A stretch of DNA of 64,000 nucleotides from NCBI GenBank assembly GCA_012267415.1, contig JAAXGN010000068.1:54019-118018 (forward strand), in the 5' to 3' direction. This DNA comes from Candidatus Poribacteria bacterium. Lineage in GTDB: Bacteria; Poribacteria; WGA-4E; WGA-3G. This document shows positions 36,045 through 46,200 of the stretch, one piece after another. A program made the position numbers and the translations under genes. Within the stretch, counting starts at the first letter, position 1. The number at the start of each line of letters is the position of its first letter. Under the pieces are notes generated by a model. The model saw nothing but the letters and a program-made list of their open reading frames with translations, did not search any database and was not told the DNA's origin.

Positions 36045-39002
36045 ATGAAGCGTTTCGGTATTTTATTTCTTTTCTGCTACATTGGCTTGATTTGTAGTAG
36101 TAATATTCATGCGCAACAATCAACCAAAATAGTACCGCCACCCGGTTCAGAAAATCTGAAACCAGCACTCAAAGGATTTAACGCTACGATAACCGGCGAA
36201 ATCGTTTGGGAAGGACATAAACTTACACAAACAAATGTATCCGTCTATCGTGATGAAAAATTAAAAGACCTATACACCAGTGGTATATCACAGCAAGGAA
36301 AATTTGCATTGCGACTTGAACCCGGTAGCTACTATCTGGTCGCTTATGTTGATGTTGATCGGTCTGGGAAATTTGATGAAGGTGATGCTTATGGCGTCTT
36401 AGGCGTTAAAAAATGGGAAGATGAAAACCAGAAACATCAAGCTGTAGATATCAAAGCAAATGCTGAACTAAAAGGGATAAAAATACACATCACAGCGCGA
36501 CTCCAGAGAATTGGCGAAGAGCTAAAACTTGTACCTGAAAAACTCTATCAACCTAGTGAATTCAAAAAGTTTACGACTGAATTATCTCAAGCAACTGCTG
36601 GATGTCGGGGTACACTGATATTGAAACAAGAGGTAAAATCGAACGTTCAGATGATCGTAATCGCATACACCGACACCTCTTGGAAATATCAAGCTGGAAT
36701 AAGTATCGTTGATCCTGATACTACAGTTTGGGAACTCCGCTTAAAACCCGGTAAATACTATCTCATGGCAGTCGTTGATAAGAACAGGAACAACAAACTT
36801 GATACTGGAGACACTTACGGTTTTTACGGTGTAAAAGATATCAACAAACGGGGTGCTTTCCCGAAACCGGTTCTCGTCAAACGACATACATTTACAGAGA
36901 ACTTAGAAATTCAGGTATCAGCAGCCTATACAAAAATTGATGAGAAAGATCAACAGAGTACCTCTCAAATCTCCGGTAGAATTGTACCGATGCCTCAGAA
37001 TGCATCAAAAATTCAAGTTGAAGTCTACACGAGCTCCGCCTTGGTCAATCCAATTGCTACAGTGACAACTGATCCTGATGGACAGTTTACAATAAAATTA
37101 CCTGTCGGAGAATACTATCTCATCGCAAATCATGATGTTGATGCGGATGGAAAATATAGTGAAGGTGACAGGCTTGGAGGTTTTGGAACAGATGCTATCA
37201 CAACTAAACCACCATCACCATTGGCAATAGAGGAGGGAGAAACACGTGCAATTTATATACAGATGAGTGCACGTTATGACGTAGAAGGACAACTTGTTGA
37301 ATTCGACGCTAACGATGAAAAGATTCTATCAGGAAATATTGGACCGAATGGAATTGCTGCAGAAAATATGGGCTCTGATACGGATCAGATGGGGAGTATC
37401 ACCGGAAAGATTACATCTTATTTCTCTACGCCAAAATCCAAATCCGTAAATACAGCGGGTGGAGAAACCCAAACCCCTACTCACCTTGAAAATCAGCAAC
37501 CGACACCAGATGGATTATTGAGCCTATCTACGACACCAGATTTCAGGAAACCGATGTGGATGCCGTTGTTCATTGATGAAAATGGAACATTTCTTGTTGA
37601 TGTAAAACCGGGAAAATACTATGTTATGGCAGTTATCGACCAGAACAGTGATGGACGTTCAGGGCTCTCTGATGGCATCGGAATTTATGGGACACATCAA
37701 CCTGTTCGGGGAAATCCTGCTACAATAACTGTCTTCCCCGGTAAGACTACACCACACGTTGATATTGACATTTTGGCATCTTATGTTGATGAGAAAGGCA
37801 CCATGTCAGAACTATCAGATGGAGATAGGTGGAATATTGCACGTATGTATGGCAAACCTGAAGACATCTTCAATTATACAGATAGAGGCAAACAGATTGA
37901 AGAATGGATGTATTGGACAACCGGTTTAGCATTTCAATTTGAGGGAGACGGGGCAGGTTGGAAACTAAAACACCGTGAGACATTTGAACCAAAGACACAG
38001 AATATACACAGTGATATGCAGAGGGAAAAACAATCCCCACAACAAGATAATACAAATACCGAAAAGAACGGTCAACAAAATGCTGATAAACAGGTAAGCA
38101 CAGATGGGTTCTCTCTTGCCACCGAATCAGTTTATATCTTCTATAGCCATGAAGGTGTTCTTTGGAGGATAGCACCAGCATCCTATTTAGATAGGAAAAT
38201 CAGTGCGCCATCTGAAGAACAGATGGGTAAGGAAACCCTATCCCTACTGAATATAAACACACGGGTTGCACCGCTTGGAACAGGAATCAATCCATCTGCA
38301 TCCGAGAATGGTATTCTTATATACCACGATCCAAATCAGAACGTTATCATTTCAGATGTTGATACCGAGCGAAGTACTGTTCTTTTGGACAGCCGACAGC
38401 TGCTTGCTCAAGACATCTCTATCTCTCCAGATGGTGAATACATTGCGTTTGCAAATGCTGACAATTCAGGAAGAAGGCGGATCGTAGTCCAACATCTCAG
38501 AAGTGAAAAGACTTTTCTTATTCCATCAACATCACTGGAAATGTCAAACCCTATGTGGCGTAGAGATGGACAATTGCTCGCTTATGCAGCTGCAGGATCC
38601 GTTGAAAATCCACAGGCAGGTTCTAACAGAAATATCTATGCTTTCGACAATGTCTCAAATAGTGTTGAACCGATTGTGATTTCTCCTGATGATGATGCTG
38701 AACCTTCTTGGCATCCGACTGACCAGAATACGCTGGCATTCTCTCGCGGAGATGACGATGACACGCGGCAAATTTGGGTTGTAACGATGTCCTCTACAGG
38801 TGAACCCATTGAAAAACAGATAACAGAGATGGGCGGTAGTCGTCCTGTTTGGGTTCCACCGAAGGGACGCTGGATTCTATATGAAAACAACGGACAACTC
38901 TGGACAGTTGATGCGACGACCCCTGGAAGTGAAACACCGCTAATTAGCAACGGAAAAGCGGTCTTTGGATATCAACCTACCGTTGTTCATATTAATGAGT
39001 GA
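36045..39002 (+). CDS. Secreted protein with four carboxypeptidase-regulatory-like domains and a TolB-like propeller
   Basis: 985 residues. Signal peptide 1-23. Four CarboxypepD_reg-like beta-sandwich domains at about 40-160, 195-300, 310-415 and 445-590. Each ends with a YYLVAYVD-like strand and an acidic calcium-type loop: DVDRSGKFDEGDAYG, DKNRNNKLDTGDTYG, DVDADGKYSEGDRLG, DQNSDGRSGLSDGIG. A polar Gln/Asn linker at about 655-690 leads to PD40/TolB-type repeats (about 720-985; SPDGEYIAFAN, NPMWRRDGQLLAYA, EPSWHPTDQNTLAFS). It begins an apparent operon with the next gene (12 bases apart). Possibly calcium-stabilised envelope scaffold. Binding partner unknown. Confidence 0.82.
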   Translation: MKRFGILFLFCYIGLICSSNIHAQQSTKIVPPPGSENLKPALKGFNATITGEIVWEGHKLTQTNVSVYRDEKLKDLYTSGISQQGKFALRLEPGSYYLVAYVDVDRSGKFDEGDAYGVLGVKKWEDENQKHQAVDIKANAELKGIKIHITARLQRIGEELKLVPEKLYQPSEFKKFTTELSQATAGCRGTLILKQEVKSNVQMIVIAYTDTSWKYQAGISIVDPDTTVWELRLKPGKYYLMAVVDKNRNNKLDTGDTYGFYGVKDINKRGAFPKPVLVKRHTFTENLEIQVSAAYTKIDEKDQQSTSQISGRIVPMPQNASKIQVEVYTSSALVNPIATVTTDPDGQFTIKLPVGEYYLIANHDVDADGKYSEGDRLGGFGTDAITTKPPSPLAIEEGETRAIYIQMSARYDVEGQLVEFDANDEKILSGNIGPNGIAAENMGSDTDQMGSITGKITSYFSTPKSKSVNTAGGETQTPTHLENQQPTPDGLLSLSTTPDFRKPMWMPLFIDENGTFLVDVKPGKYYVMAVIDQNSDGRSGLSDGIGIYGTHQPVRGNPATITVFPGKTTPHVDIDILASYVDEKGTMSELSDGDRWNIARMYGKPEDIFNYTDRGKQIEEWMYWTTGLAFQFEGDGAGWKLKHRETFEPKTQNIHSDMQREKQSPQQDNTNTEKNGQQNADKQVSTDGFSLATESVYIFYSHEGVLWRIAPASYLDRKISAPSEEQMGKETLSLLNINTRVAPLGTGINPSASENGILIYHDPNQNVIISDVDTERSTVLLDSRQLLAQDISISPDGEYIAFANADNSGRRRIVVQHLRSEKTFLIPSTSLEMSNPMWRRDGQLLAYAAAGSVENPQAGSNRNIYAFDNVSNSVEPIVISPDDDAEPSWHPTDQNTLAFSRGDDDDTRQIWVVTMSSTGEPIEKQITEMGGSRPVWVPPKGRWILYENNGQLWTVDATTPGSETPLISNGKAVFGYQPTVVHINE

Positions 39003-39014
39003 GGTATTCTATCT

Positions 39015-40328
39015 ATGAAGATATTGAAAATACATAAGCTAACCGTAGCAGTCATTCTTTTACATATGCTGATTTTGTCTACTGCATCAGCACAGTATCT
39101 ACTTGTGCCAATGGAACAGACGCAGACCAATCATCTAAAGGCTTACGGTTTAACCTATTGGGCATTAGAAGTACCGCGTGAATATCAATGCTATTGGTGG
39201 TTGAATTACCGTGGTGGTGCATTTGTTGTTCCAGATTCTCCGGATGTTAGGGCACGGGCAGCAAGCATGGGTGTCTCTTACGAGCAGATGAGTGTCGCTG
39301 AATATCGGACAATAAAAGAGACCATCATTGCCACAAGTAATATGGATGAAATCCTATTAGAGAAAGCCCCTAAAATTGCAGTTTACGCACCCCCTGAAGA
39401 CACACTCTATCGGGACCCGTGGGACGATGCTGTAAAAATAGCATTAGATTATGCAGAGATTCCTTATGACCAAATATGGGACCAGGAGGTGCAACGCGGT
39501 GCATTACATACAGAAAACTATGATTGGCTGCACCTACATCATGAGGATTTTACAGGACAGCACGGGAAGTTTCACGCATCTTTTTCACATCAATTCTGGT
39601 ACCAACAACGCACCGCACTCTTCGAGAAAGCTGCTAAAGAAGCAGGATTTAAAAGGGTTCCACGACATAAAGGGCAGACTGCGTTAGATATCGCTGACTA
39701 TGTAACAAAAGGTGGATTCGTATTCGCTATGTGTTCTGCTCCGGAAACCTTAGACATCGCATTAGCGACAAGAGGAGGGTTGCTTGACATCGTTGATCCA
39801 ATCTTAGATTCAACACCCATGTCACCAGCCTATGAAGAGAAACTAAACTTTGAAAGAACATTTGCATTTAAGGACTTCATTCTGTATCCAAATCCCAACC
39901 GATATGAGTTTTCTGATGTTGATAATCCGAATCCTGACAGGAATCCACAAAGCGGCGTAGAGGATTTTCAACTTTTTGAGTTCTCGGCAAAACATGATCC
40001 TATACCAACGATGTTAACTCAGAATCATGTGTCGGAAGTGCGCGGTTTTCTTGGACAAACGACCTCTTTTAATCTGGATAGAATTCACCCATCGGTAACC
40101 ATCTTAGGTAAAATTGAAGGAACAAACTATGCAAAGTATGTCCACGGCACATTAGGTAAAGGAACTTTCACTTTCCTGGGAGGACATGATCCCGAAGATT
40201 ACCGACACCTTGTAGGTGAAGGGAAGATACCGACGAATCTTGATCTGCACAAACATTCACCAGGGTATCGGCTCATCTTGAATAATATCCTGTTTCCTGC
40301 CGCCCGAAAAAAGCCGCAAAAAACCTGA
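39015..40328 (+). CDS. Secreted protein of the Bacteroidetes 'asparagine synthetase B' type (function unproven)
   Basis: 437 residues; signal peptide 1-26 ending at ASAQ. The pattern QTNHLKAYGLTYWAL, WLNYRGGAF, APKIAVYAPP, WDDAVKIALDYAEIPYD, YDWLHLHHEDFTGQHGKF, GGFVFAMCSAPET and the tail SPGYRLILNNILFPAA match a family I recall being annotated 'asparagine synthetase B' in Bacteroidetes. It lacks the N-terminal glutaminase cysteine and the ATP motif of true AsnB, so that name is doubtful. The YDWLHLHHEDF and FLGGHDPED segments suggest a metal- or glutamine-amidotransferase-like site. Secretion and operon position with the preceding gene suggest envelope work. Confidence 0.75.
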   Translation: MKILKIHKLTVAVILLHMLILSTASAQYLLVPMEQTQTNHLKAYGLTYWALEVPREYQCYWWLNYRGGAFVVPDSPDVRARAASMGVSYEQMSVAEYRTIKETIIATSNMDEILLEKAPKIAVYAPPEDTLYRDPWDDAVKIALDYAEIPYDQIWDQEVQRGALHTENYDWLHLHHEDFTGQHGKFHASFSHQFWYQQRTALFEKAAKEAGFKRVPRHKGQTALDIADYVTKGGFVFAMCSAPETLDIALATRGGLLDIVDPILDSTPMSPAYEEKLNFERTFAFKDFILYPNPNRYEFSDVDNPNPDRNPQSGVEDFQLFEFSAKHDPIPTMLTQNHVSEVRGFLGQTTSFNLDRIHPSVTILGKIEGTNYAKYVHGTLGKGTFTFLGGHDPEDYRHLVGEGKIPTNLDLHKHSPGYRLILNNILFPAARKKPQKT

Positions 40329-40357
40329 CAGTCAAAAGTCTTCGTGATCAGCGGTCA

Positions 40358-40501
40358 TTGCTACCTATAAGTTTTAGAAATGGAAACACCGTCTTTAATG
40401 AAAAAATGCTGATAATTTACCAATATTGTAGCGTAAACTTTCTAGTTTGCGCCGTTTTGACACAAACTAAAAGTTTGTGCTACATAGGTAGCAACTTGGG
40501 T
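40358..40501. mobile_element. Family-2 miniature element, left end truncated
   Basis: The right end TAGCAACTTGGGT matches the family. The left side begins at TTGCTACCT, missing about six bases, and no target duplication is visible. The interior has the paired CGTAAACT/AGTTTGCG and ACAAACT/AGTTTGT palindromes. It separates the 437-residue protein gene from nadE. Confidence 0.7.
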
Positions 40502-40546
40502 TAACTTTACTATAATAGAAACTGATTCCTCAAAACTATTGATGCT

Positions 40547-42658
40547 ATGAAAGCGACACTTGCAACCTGTAACCTTAATCAGTGGGCACTTGACTTTCAT
40601 GGGAATTGTCAACGTATCATTGAATCTATTGAACAGGCAAAAACAGCAGGGGCACGGTATAGACTCGGTCCTGAACTTGAGATTTCTGGTTACTCCTGTC
40701 AAGACCATTTCTTGGAGGAGGATACACAACGGCACAGCTGGGAATCTCTTGCACAGATTATCAGTGGTGGACACACAGATGGAATCTTGTGTGATATCGG
40801 TATGCCGGTCATGCACAAGAGTGTACGATACAACTGCCGGGTGTTCGTCTGTGATGGTAAGATACTTCTTATTCGTCCTAAAACAGTATTGGCTGCTGAG
40901 GGGAACTATCGTGAACCGCGTTGGTTTGCTGCTTGGCAGAAAGGATGGACAACAGAACCTTTTCAACTCCCACCTGAGATTAAAGAGATTACCGGTAACC
41001 TAATAGTGCCATTCGGTTGTGCTGTCATCGTAACGCATGAGACAGTTTTAGCATCTGAGACGTGTGAAGAACTTTTCGCGCCTCACTCGCCGCATATTGA
41101 TCTGGCTTACAACGGTGTTGAAATAATTGCTAACGGATCAGGATCACATCATGAACTACGCAAACTGGATACACGTCTGTCATTAATTCGTAACGCTACA
41201 GAAAAGTGCGGTGGCATATATCTATACGCAAATCAACAAGGATGTGATGGTGGGAGACTCTATTTTGACGGTTGTGCCACCATTGCACAGAACGGACACA
41301 TTCTAACGCAAGGTTCACAATTTTCCATCAATGATGTTGAAGTGGTCACAGCGACTGTCAATCTGTCCGATGTGCGTTCCTATCGCGGTTCAAGAATGAG
41401 CGGTGCTGTTCAGGCAAGTCATGGTGTATCTATACCACAGATACATACTGACTTTAAGCTGATTGACCCAGAAAATCGCAATGTGAATGTAACGGTGCCT
41501 AAGACTTCTCTTCACATTCATACACCAGAGGAGGAGATCGCTTTCGGTCCTGCTTGTTGGTTGTGGGATTACCTGAGACGTTCTGAAGCAGCAGGATATT
41601 TCATTCCTCTCTCAGGTGGTTCAGATAGTGGTGCTGTCGCTACAATAGTAGGTTCTATGTGTCAACTCGTAGCAAAAGCAATCCTTGATGACGTGGCACA
41701 TGTGGTTAGAGATGCAAAGAAATTGTTCGGAGAAGCCTGTGTGCAAACAATCAAAACCGACTATAACAACCCGGAAATAGCGGCAAAGCATCTTGCGAAT
41801 CAGTTGCTCTATACATGTTATATGGGAACAACGAATAGTTCACGGGAAACGCGACAACGTGCAAAGGAATTAGCGCATGAAATTGGCAGTTATCATCTTA
41901 ATATCAATATAGACTCGCTCGTAAATGCCTTGCGAAAACTATTCACGGGTATCACTGGAAAAACGCCTCAGTTCAAGACCGAAGGGGGTAGCACAGTAGA
42001 GAACCAAGCACTGCAGAACATCCAAGCCAGATTACGAATGGTGATTAGTTATCTTCTTGCACAAACTTTGCCTTGGGTTCGCAATAGGAGCGGAACTCTA
42101 CTTGTATTAGGTACCGGTAATGTTGATGAAGCACTTCGCGGTTACCTTACAAAGTATGATTGTAGTAGTGCGGATATCAATCCAATCGGAAGTATTAGTA
42201 AAACGGATCTTCGCAGTTTTCTCCGTTGGGCAAAGGACAATCTCGGTTATACAAGTCTTGGAACAATCTTAGAGGCACCACCGACTGCTGAATTAGAGCC
42301 TATCACCGAGACATACACACAAACCGATGAGGAAGACATGGGAATGACATATCTGGAGCTGAGCCGATTCGGACAACTACGGAAAACCCATCGGTGTGGA
42401 CCTGTCAATATGTTTGAGAAACTTGTGCAAGAATGGGATCATCTACCTGCAAGTGATGTTGCCGATAAAGTAAAACGTTTCTTCCGATACTATGCGATCA
42501 ATCGACATAAGATGACAACATTAACACCCGCATATCACGCTGAGTCCTATTCACCCGATGACAACAGGTTTGACTTACGACAGTTCCTTTACAATACACG
42601 TTGGACTTGGCAATTTCGGAAAATTGACAAAATGTTAGCAGATATGGAATCTGAATGA
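40547..42658 (+). CDS. nadE: Glutamine-dependent NAD+ synthetase
   Basis: 703 residues, the length of the two-domain eukaryote-like form. The N-terminal nitrilase-type amidohydrolase (about 1-300) has [12 protein letters not shown] (catalytic Glu), RPKTVLA (Lys) and ASETCEELF (Cys). The C-terminal synthetase has the ATP pyrophosphatase loop SGGSDSGA at 356-363, [12 protein letters not shown] and [12 protein letters not shown]. It converts deamido-NAD+ to NAD+ with glutamine and ATP. Start ATG 40547 has no strong ribosome site. The stop overlaps the next gene's ATG as ATGA. Confidence 0.95.
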   Translation: MKATLATCNLNQWALDFHGNCQRIIESIEQAKTAGARYRLGPELEISGYSCQDHFLEEDTQRHSWESLAQIISGGHTDGILCDIGMPVMHKSVRYNCRVFVCDGKILLIRPKTVLAAEGNYREPRWFAAWQKGWTTEPFQLPPEIKEITGNLIVPFGCAVIVTHETVLASETCEELFAPHSPHIDLAYNGVEIIANGSGSHHELRKLDTRLSLIRNATEKCGGIYLYANQQGCDGGRLYFDGCATIAQNGHILTQGSQFSINDVEVVTATVNLSDVRSYRGSRMSGAVQASHGVSIPQIHTDFKLIDPENRNVNVTVPKTSLHIHTPEEEIAFGPACWLWDYLRRSEAAGYFIPLSGGSDSGAVATIVGSMCQLVAKAILDDVAHVVRDAKKLFGEACVQTIKTDYNNPEIAAKHLANQLLYTCYMGTTNSSRETRQRAKELAHEIGSYHLNINIDSLVNALRKLFTGITGKTPQFKTEGGSTVENQALQNIQARLRMVISYLLAQTLPWVRNRSGTLLVLGTGNVDEALRGYLTKYDCSSADINPIGSISKTDLRSFLRWAKDNLGYTSLGTILEAPPTAELEPITETYTQTDEEDMGMTYLELSRFGQLRKTHRCGPVNMFEKLVQEWDHLPASDVADKVKRFFRYYAINRHKMTTLTPAYHAESYSPDDNRFDLRQFLYNTRWTWQFRKIDKMLADMESE

Positions 42659-44283
42659 AAAAGACAACCTTTTATCATACATCTCAGTATTCAAGCATAC
42701 TTATCTGTGTAGTTCTTTTGTTGATTCTTCCGTCAATTGCTGTCTATGGTGTTCCAAATTTACCGCTTAACTTTGACGGATGGGTGATGGATGCACTTAA
42801 TAAACTTGAAATATCAGGAATTATGGATGGATACCACAGAAATTCTCTACCGCTATCACGAAGCGATGTCGCGAAGATAATTCAGAAAACTGAGAAACGA
42901 ATTCACACAGAGGAGATTACGTTATCATCTATAGATAGAAAACTGTTAGATAAACTCAAACGCGAATTTAAAGCGGAATTATCAGAGAGGGATAAGACCG
43001 ACACAGACAAGAATTACATGCAGAAAACAGACATTCGTATTCAATCTGAATCGCGAGAGGCTAATAGTGAAATCGCACTTGCACTTCAAAGTGGATTACA
43101 TTATGCAATCGGAAATAACAGAAGTCAAATAACGTTCTACACTGAGTTGGAAGTCGCTGATTCTGAACCGGGAATTGATTATGTTGAGAGTTATTTTTTA
43201 CCGGATGCAGCCCCTCTTGAAAAAACTGCTGACCAGAGATATGAGAAGTGGCATAGGGATTACGTAGTTGATTTCAAACGAAGCTACCTTCAATACCAAT
43301 TTGCCGCTTTTGGTGAGGCAGAATTTGACATCCTAATAGGAAGAGATTATGTTTATTGGGGGACAAGTCCAGAGAAATCTGTTTCGATTTCTGACAACTC
43401 CCCACCGTTTGAACTTGTACGGTTCACTGCGAAAATAGGAACTCTCAAAGCAACTGCTTTTACATCACAACTGAATTCAACATGGTACGATGATGGTACA
43501 ACGCGTTATCTGGCAAAACGTTTTCTCAGTGCTCACCGTCTTGATTATCAATTCAGGGATTGGCTGGAAATCGGTATATCTGAAATGGTGCTATACGGTG
43601 GAGATGCACAAGCATTGCAGTGGGAGTACGTCAACCCGTTTATACTGTATTATGCTGTTCAATATAATGCGAAGAAGGACGATAACATTATACTGAGTTT
43701 TGATGCTTCTGTGCGTCCCGTTGATGGTTTACGTCTGTACGCTGAGTGGCTTGCAGATGATTTTCAGTACCAATCTGATTCAAACGATCCGCATGCAGTT
43801 GCATGGATTACAGGATTTGATTGGTATCCACTCTTTTTGGAACGTCAACTTGGTATCCATTCAGAATATGTGAGGATCAACCGATGGACTTATACGCATC
43901 TGGAACCTGATAATCAGTTTACTCACTTCGGAGCGATTATCGGACATCCGATTGGAACGGATGCTGACCTGTTTTCATGCAGCCTTTCGTATCAAGCGAC
44001 ACCTTCAGCATTGATTGAGACACGTTTTAGTCATCAACGAAATGGGGAAGCAAACGTAACAGATCGTTTTTACGGTGAAGACTTTAAAAGTATACCGTTC
44101 CCATCAGGAACAGTTGAACGTCTATCTGAAATTCGGGTTGGATGGCAATATAGACCAATTGGTGGTTTTAACGGATCAATCAACTACGCATGGCGACACA
44201 TTCAGAACAGAGATAACACGGAAAGTGACTCCGAACAGCAACATCGCATCGTCGTCCTGCTTGCTTATGCATGGACAAAGTAA
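42655..44283 (+). CDS. Wzi-like outer-membrane capsule-assembly protein
   Basis: 542 residues. Signal peptide about 12-32. Residues 33-130 resemble the periplasmic start of such proteins ([18 protein letters not shown]). The rest is rich in alternating amphipathic beta-strands with GRDYVYWG and [19 protein letters not shown], motifs common in Wzi-family barrels that bind capsule polysaccharide at the cell surface. The protein ends with aromatic-rich strands ([10 protein letters not shown]). It is translationally coupled to nadE (ATGA). No other capsule genes are in the window, so the polysaccharide partner is unknown. Confidence 0.78.
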   Translation: MKKTTFYHTSQYSSILICVVLLLILPSIAVYGVPNLPLNFDGWVMDALNKLEISGIMDGYHRNSLPLSRSDVAKIIQKTEKRIHTEEITLSSIDRKLLDKLKREFKAELSERDKTDTDKNYMQKTDIRIQSESREANSEIALALQSGLHYAIGNNRSQITFYTELEVADSEPGIDYVESYFLPDAAPLEKTADQRYEKWHRDYVVDFKRSYLQYQFAAFGEAEFDILIGRDYVYWGTSPEKSVSISDNSPPFELVRFTAKIGTLKATAFTSQLNSTWYDDGTTRYLAKRFLSAHRLDYQFRDWLEIGISEMVLYGGDAQALQWEYVNPFILYYAVQYNAKKDDNIILSFDASVRPVDGLRLYAEWLADDFQYQSDSNDPHAVAWITGFDWYPLFLERQLGIHSEYVRINRWTYTHLEPDNQFTHFGAIIGHPIGTDADLFSCSLSYQATPSALIETRFSHQRNGEANVTDRFYGEDFKSIPFPSGTVERLSEIRVGWQYRPIGGFNGSINYAWRHIQNRDNTESDSEQQHRIVVLLAYAWTK

Positions 44284-44353
44284 AACAAGGAAGAACGGGC
44301 AATGAATTGCCCTACTACGAACACTTCTTGCTTATGCATGGACAAAGTAAAAC
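44260..44353. repeat. 27-bp direct repeat around a REP palindrome
   Basis: Copies at 44260-44286 and 44327-44353 (start CTTGCTTATGCATGGACAAA) enclose about 40 bases including GGGCAATGAATTGCCC (44297-44312). The repeat contains the end of the Wzi gene, so a palindrome insertion copied the gene end. Confidence 0.75.
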
Positions 44354-45068
44354 TGAGGAACGCCACAATGGAAAAAATATATTTTTTACCAGAAAAAAAC
44401 GCTTTTTTCTATTGATATTATGTGTTTTGCTGATAATTGGCTTTGTTGTAATTGTACGGGACTGGTACGGTGTTCGCTTACTCGCCGTATCCCCGGAAAT
44501 TTACAAGTATCGTCATGTGATTCGCCACCATGCGTCAACACACGAATTGGATTGGAAGCTTATAATTGCGTTGATAGTTCAAGAATCTGGCTTTAACGAA
44601 TATGCTATAAGTCCAGCTGGGGCAAAAGGCTTAATGCAACTTATGCCTGAAACAGCAAAGGAGCTTGGGGTTACCGACCCATACAACGCGGAGGAAAGTA
44701 TTGCGGGTGCTATACGTTATCTCCGCAGTCTATACGACCTCTATCCAGATAGTTCACATCCCAATCGTGTCCGAATCGCCTTAGCAAGTTATAATGGAGG
44801 TCGGGGACACATAAAAGACGCTCAAAAGATAACATTGCACCAGAAAGGACAGCCTAATCAGTGGGAGTCGCTACGTTCACATCTTAGTCTACTCACCGAA
44901 AAAGATAGAGAATTACATGCAGAAGTATGGGAATCAGGCAAACCTCCTCACGGGTACTATAACGGATTTGGTGAAACGATTGATTATGTGGATAAGGTGA
45001 TGCGATATTATGACAGGCTTTGCCATTTTGCTGAGATTGTGCGTAAAGTTAAATCCCTTGTAAGTTAA
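44334..45068 (+). CDS. Membrane-anchored lytic transglycosylase (SLT domain)
   Basis: 244 residues from ATG 44334. An in-frame ATG at 44271 would start inside the Wzi gene and translate through the repeat, so it is less likely. No start has a strong ribosome site. An N-terminal helix (about 23-40) is followed by the SLT domain: ALIVQESGFNEYAISPAGAKG with the catalytic glutamate, LMQLMPETAKELGV, and ALASYNGG. It cleaves peptidoglycan to anhydromuropeptides. The C-terminal part (GYYNGFGETIDYVDKVMRYY) is the usual end of the fold. The upstream rearrangement probably altered its start. Confidence 0.88.
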   Translation: MHGQSKTEERHNGKNIFFTRKKRFFLLILCVLLIIGFVVIVRDWYGVRLLAVSPEIYKYRHVIRHHASTHELDWKLIIALIVQESGFNEYAISPAGAKGLMQLMPETAKELGVTDPYNAEESIAGAIRYLRSLYDLYPDSSHPNRVRIALASYNGGRGHIKDAQKITLHQKGQPNQWESLRSHLSLLTEKDRELHAEVWESGKPPHGYYNGFGETIDYVDKVMRYYDRLCHFAEIVRKVKSLVS

Positions 45069-45131
45069 TAACAGGCATAGGGACCTGTGGCAAATGTTTA
45101 ACTATGTTTTTAAAAGTATTTTGTATTCCAA

Positions 45132-45369
45132 TCAACGTTTCGAACGTGAGGTGTCAGGTTTTATTCTAGGATCATAAGCATGGGCTGACAAAGTTTGAGG
45201 AAAATCAAGTATTGTCTGAATAACCCAATCAATACGGTTGGTTCCAACATACGGTTCCTTAAGGTCTGTCGCTTCGGTAGAGGCGTAGAGTGGATATAAA
45301 GCGATGTCGCGGTCAACAGAACGATCAACACACAAAAGATAAGTAAGAAACGAATAATCTGATTTTCAT
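45132..45369 (-). pseudogene. Degraded small membrane-protein gene, two frameshifts
   Basis: GGAGG and ATG 45369 suit a start, but the first frame stops after 14 codons. Adding one A in the AAAA run gives MKNQIIRFLLIFCVLIVLLTAT, a clear membrane helix. A second shift near 45250 is needed to reach TDLKEPYVGTNRIDWVIQTI and the stop at 45132. Recognition rests on these frames only; no family is assigned. Confidence 0.45.
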
Positions 45370-45381
45370 CTCTAAAACCTC

Positions 45382-46037
45382 CTACGGTTCTTGTAGACCC
45401 AAATATTGATAAGGGTCAATTGCTATGTCTTCAAGAGTGACAACTTTGATATGTGATGGAACATCGTTTTCGTCTTGATAGATGACACCGGGTGGCACTA
45501 AATCGGGAGCACCTTTTGCCCCGATTATTTTTTTATTACCGTTTGTATCGGTAATGTACTCAACAAGGATACTTCCCTTTTCAATCGGTGCGATAACGAA
45601 TTTACCGTTCAGATTGGTTGTGCCGATACTGCTATATTTATCGCGTGTGCCATCTTCACGCATTTTGAGAGTTGTGCGTCTAAGCAATTCGTGATTAAGG
45701 TTTTTGCATTGTTCCCAAAAAGTTTTGGGGTCCGGGTATCCATCTGGTAATTTTGGATAGGGGCCCAGTCCAAAAGGTGAAACCAGTTCGGGTTCATTCT
45801 TTACTTCTATCGGTTCGGTTGTTTCCTCTGTGGACTGGGTTATTACATTTGTGGGTTTTTTCTCAGTTGAGATGTTAGATACCGGTTGTTGCTTAATCCG
45901 CTTTCAAGATTATCTGCTTCTTCTAACAACTTTGTTAGATCGCGATTGTCTGCGATCTCGTGCATAATAATATACACGGCTGCAGTTCCGAGTAAAAGAA
46001 TGAGAATAGCGATTCCCCAATACATTTTACGGGTCAT
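45382..46037 (-). pseudogene. Frameshifted paralogue of the 35337-35840 membrane-anchored protein
   Basis: The 5' frame (ATG 46037, MTRKMYWGIAILILLL...) has a membrane helix and ends at 45843. A second frame, open from about 45890 without a start, continues KQQPVSNISTEKKPTNVI and then SPFGLGPYPKLPDGYP and ends at 45382. The middle motif and C-terminus (PYQYLGLQEP) match the intact paralogue at 35337. One frameshift near 45850-45890 explains both. Confidence 0.65.
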
Positions 46038-46115
46038 GCTAATATCTCCTTATGTAGAGAGTTATCCTTCTGCTGTGTAGCGAAAAGGGTTGTTATTCAT
46101 GGGTTATCTCTATTG

Positions 46116-46193
46116 TTTGCTTGAGGGTGTTAACCAAATAATTCGGAGAAAAGCAACAAAGTATCATTATTTAGTTAATACCCTCAAAGCAAC
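46116..46193. terminator. Inverted repeat downstream of the Rpn gene
   Basis: TTTGCTTGAGGGTGTTAAC at 46116 onward pairs with GTTAATACCCTCAAAGCAA at 46174-46192, a stem with one mismatch and a one-base bulge and about 40 bases between arms. It lies just past the Rpn stop and could end transcription from either side. Confidence 0.5.
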
Positions 46194-46200
46194 GATATGT

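Noticed and set aside
40442..40966. Minus-strand frame opposite the start of nadE
   Set aside because: It is antisense to conserved NadE coding sequence and starts inside it.
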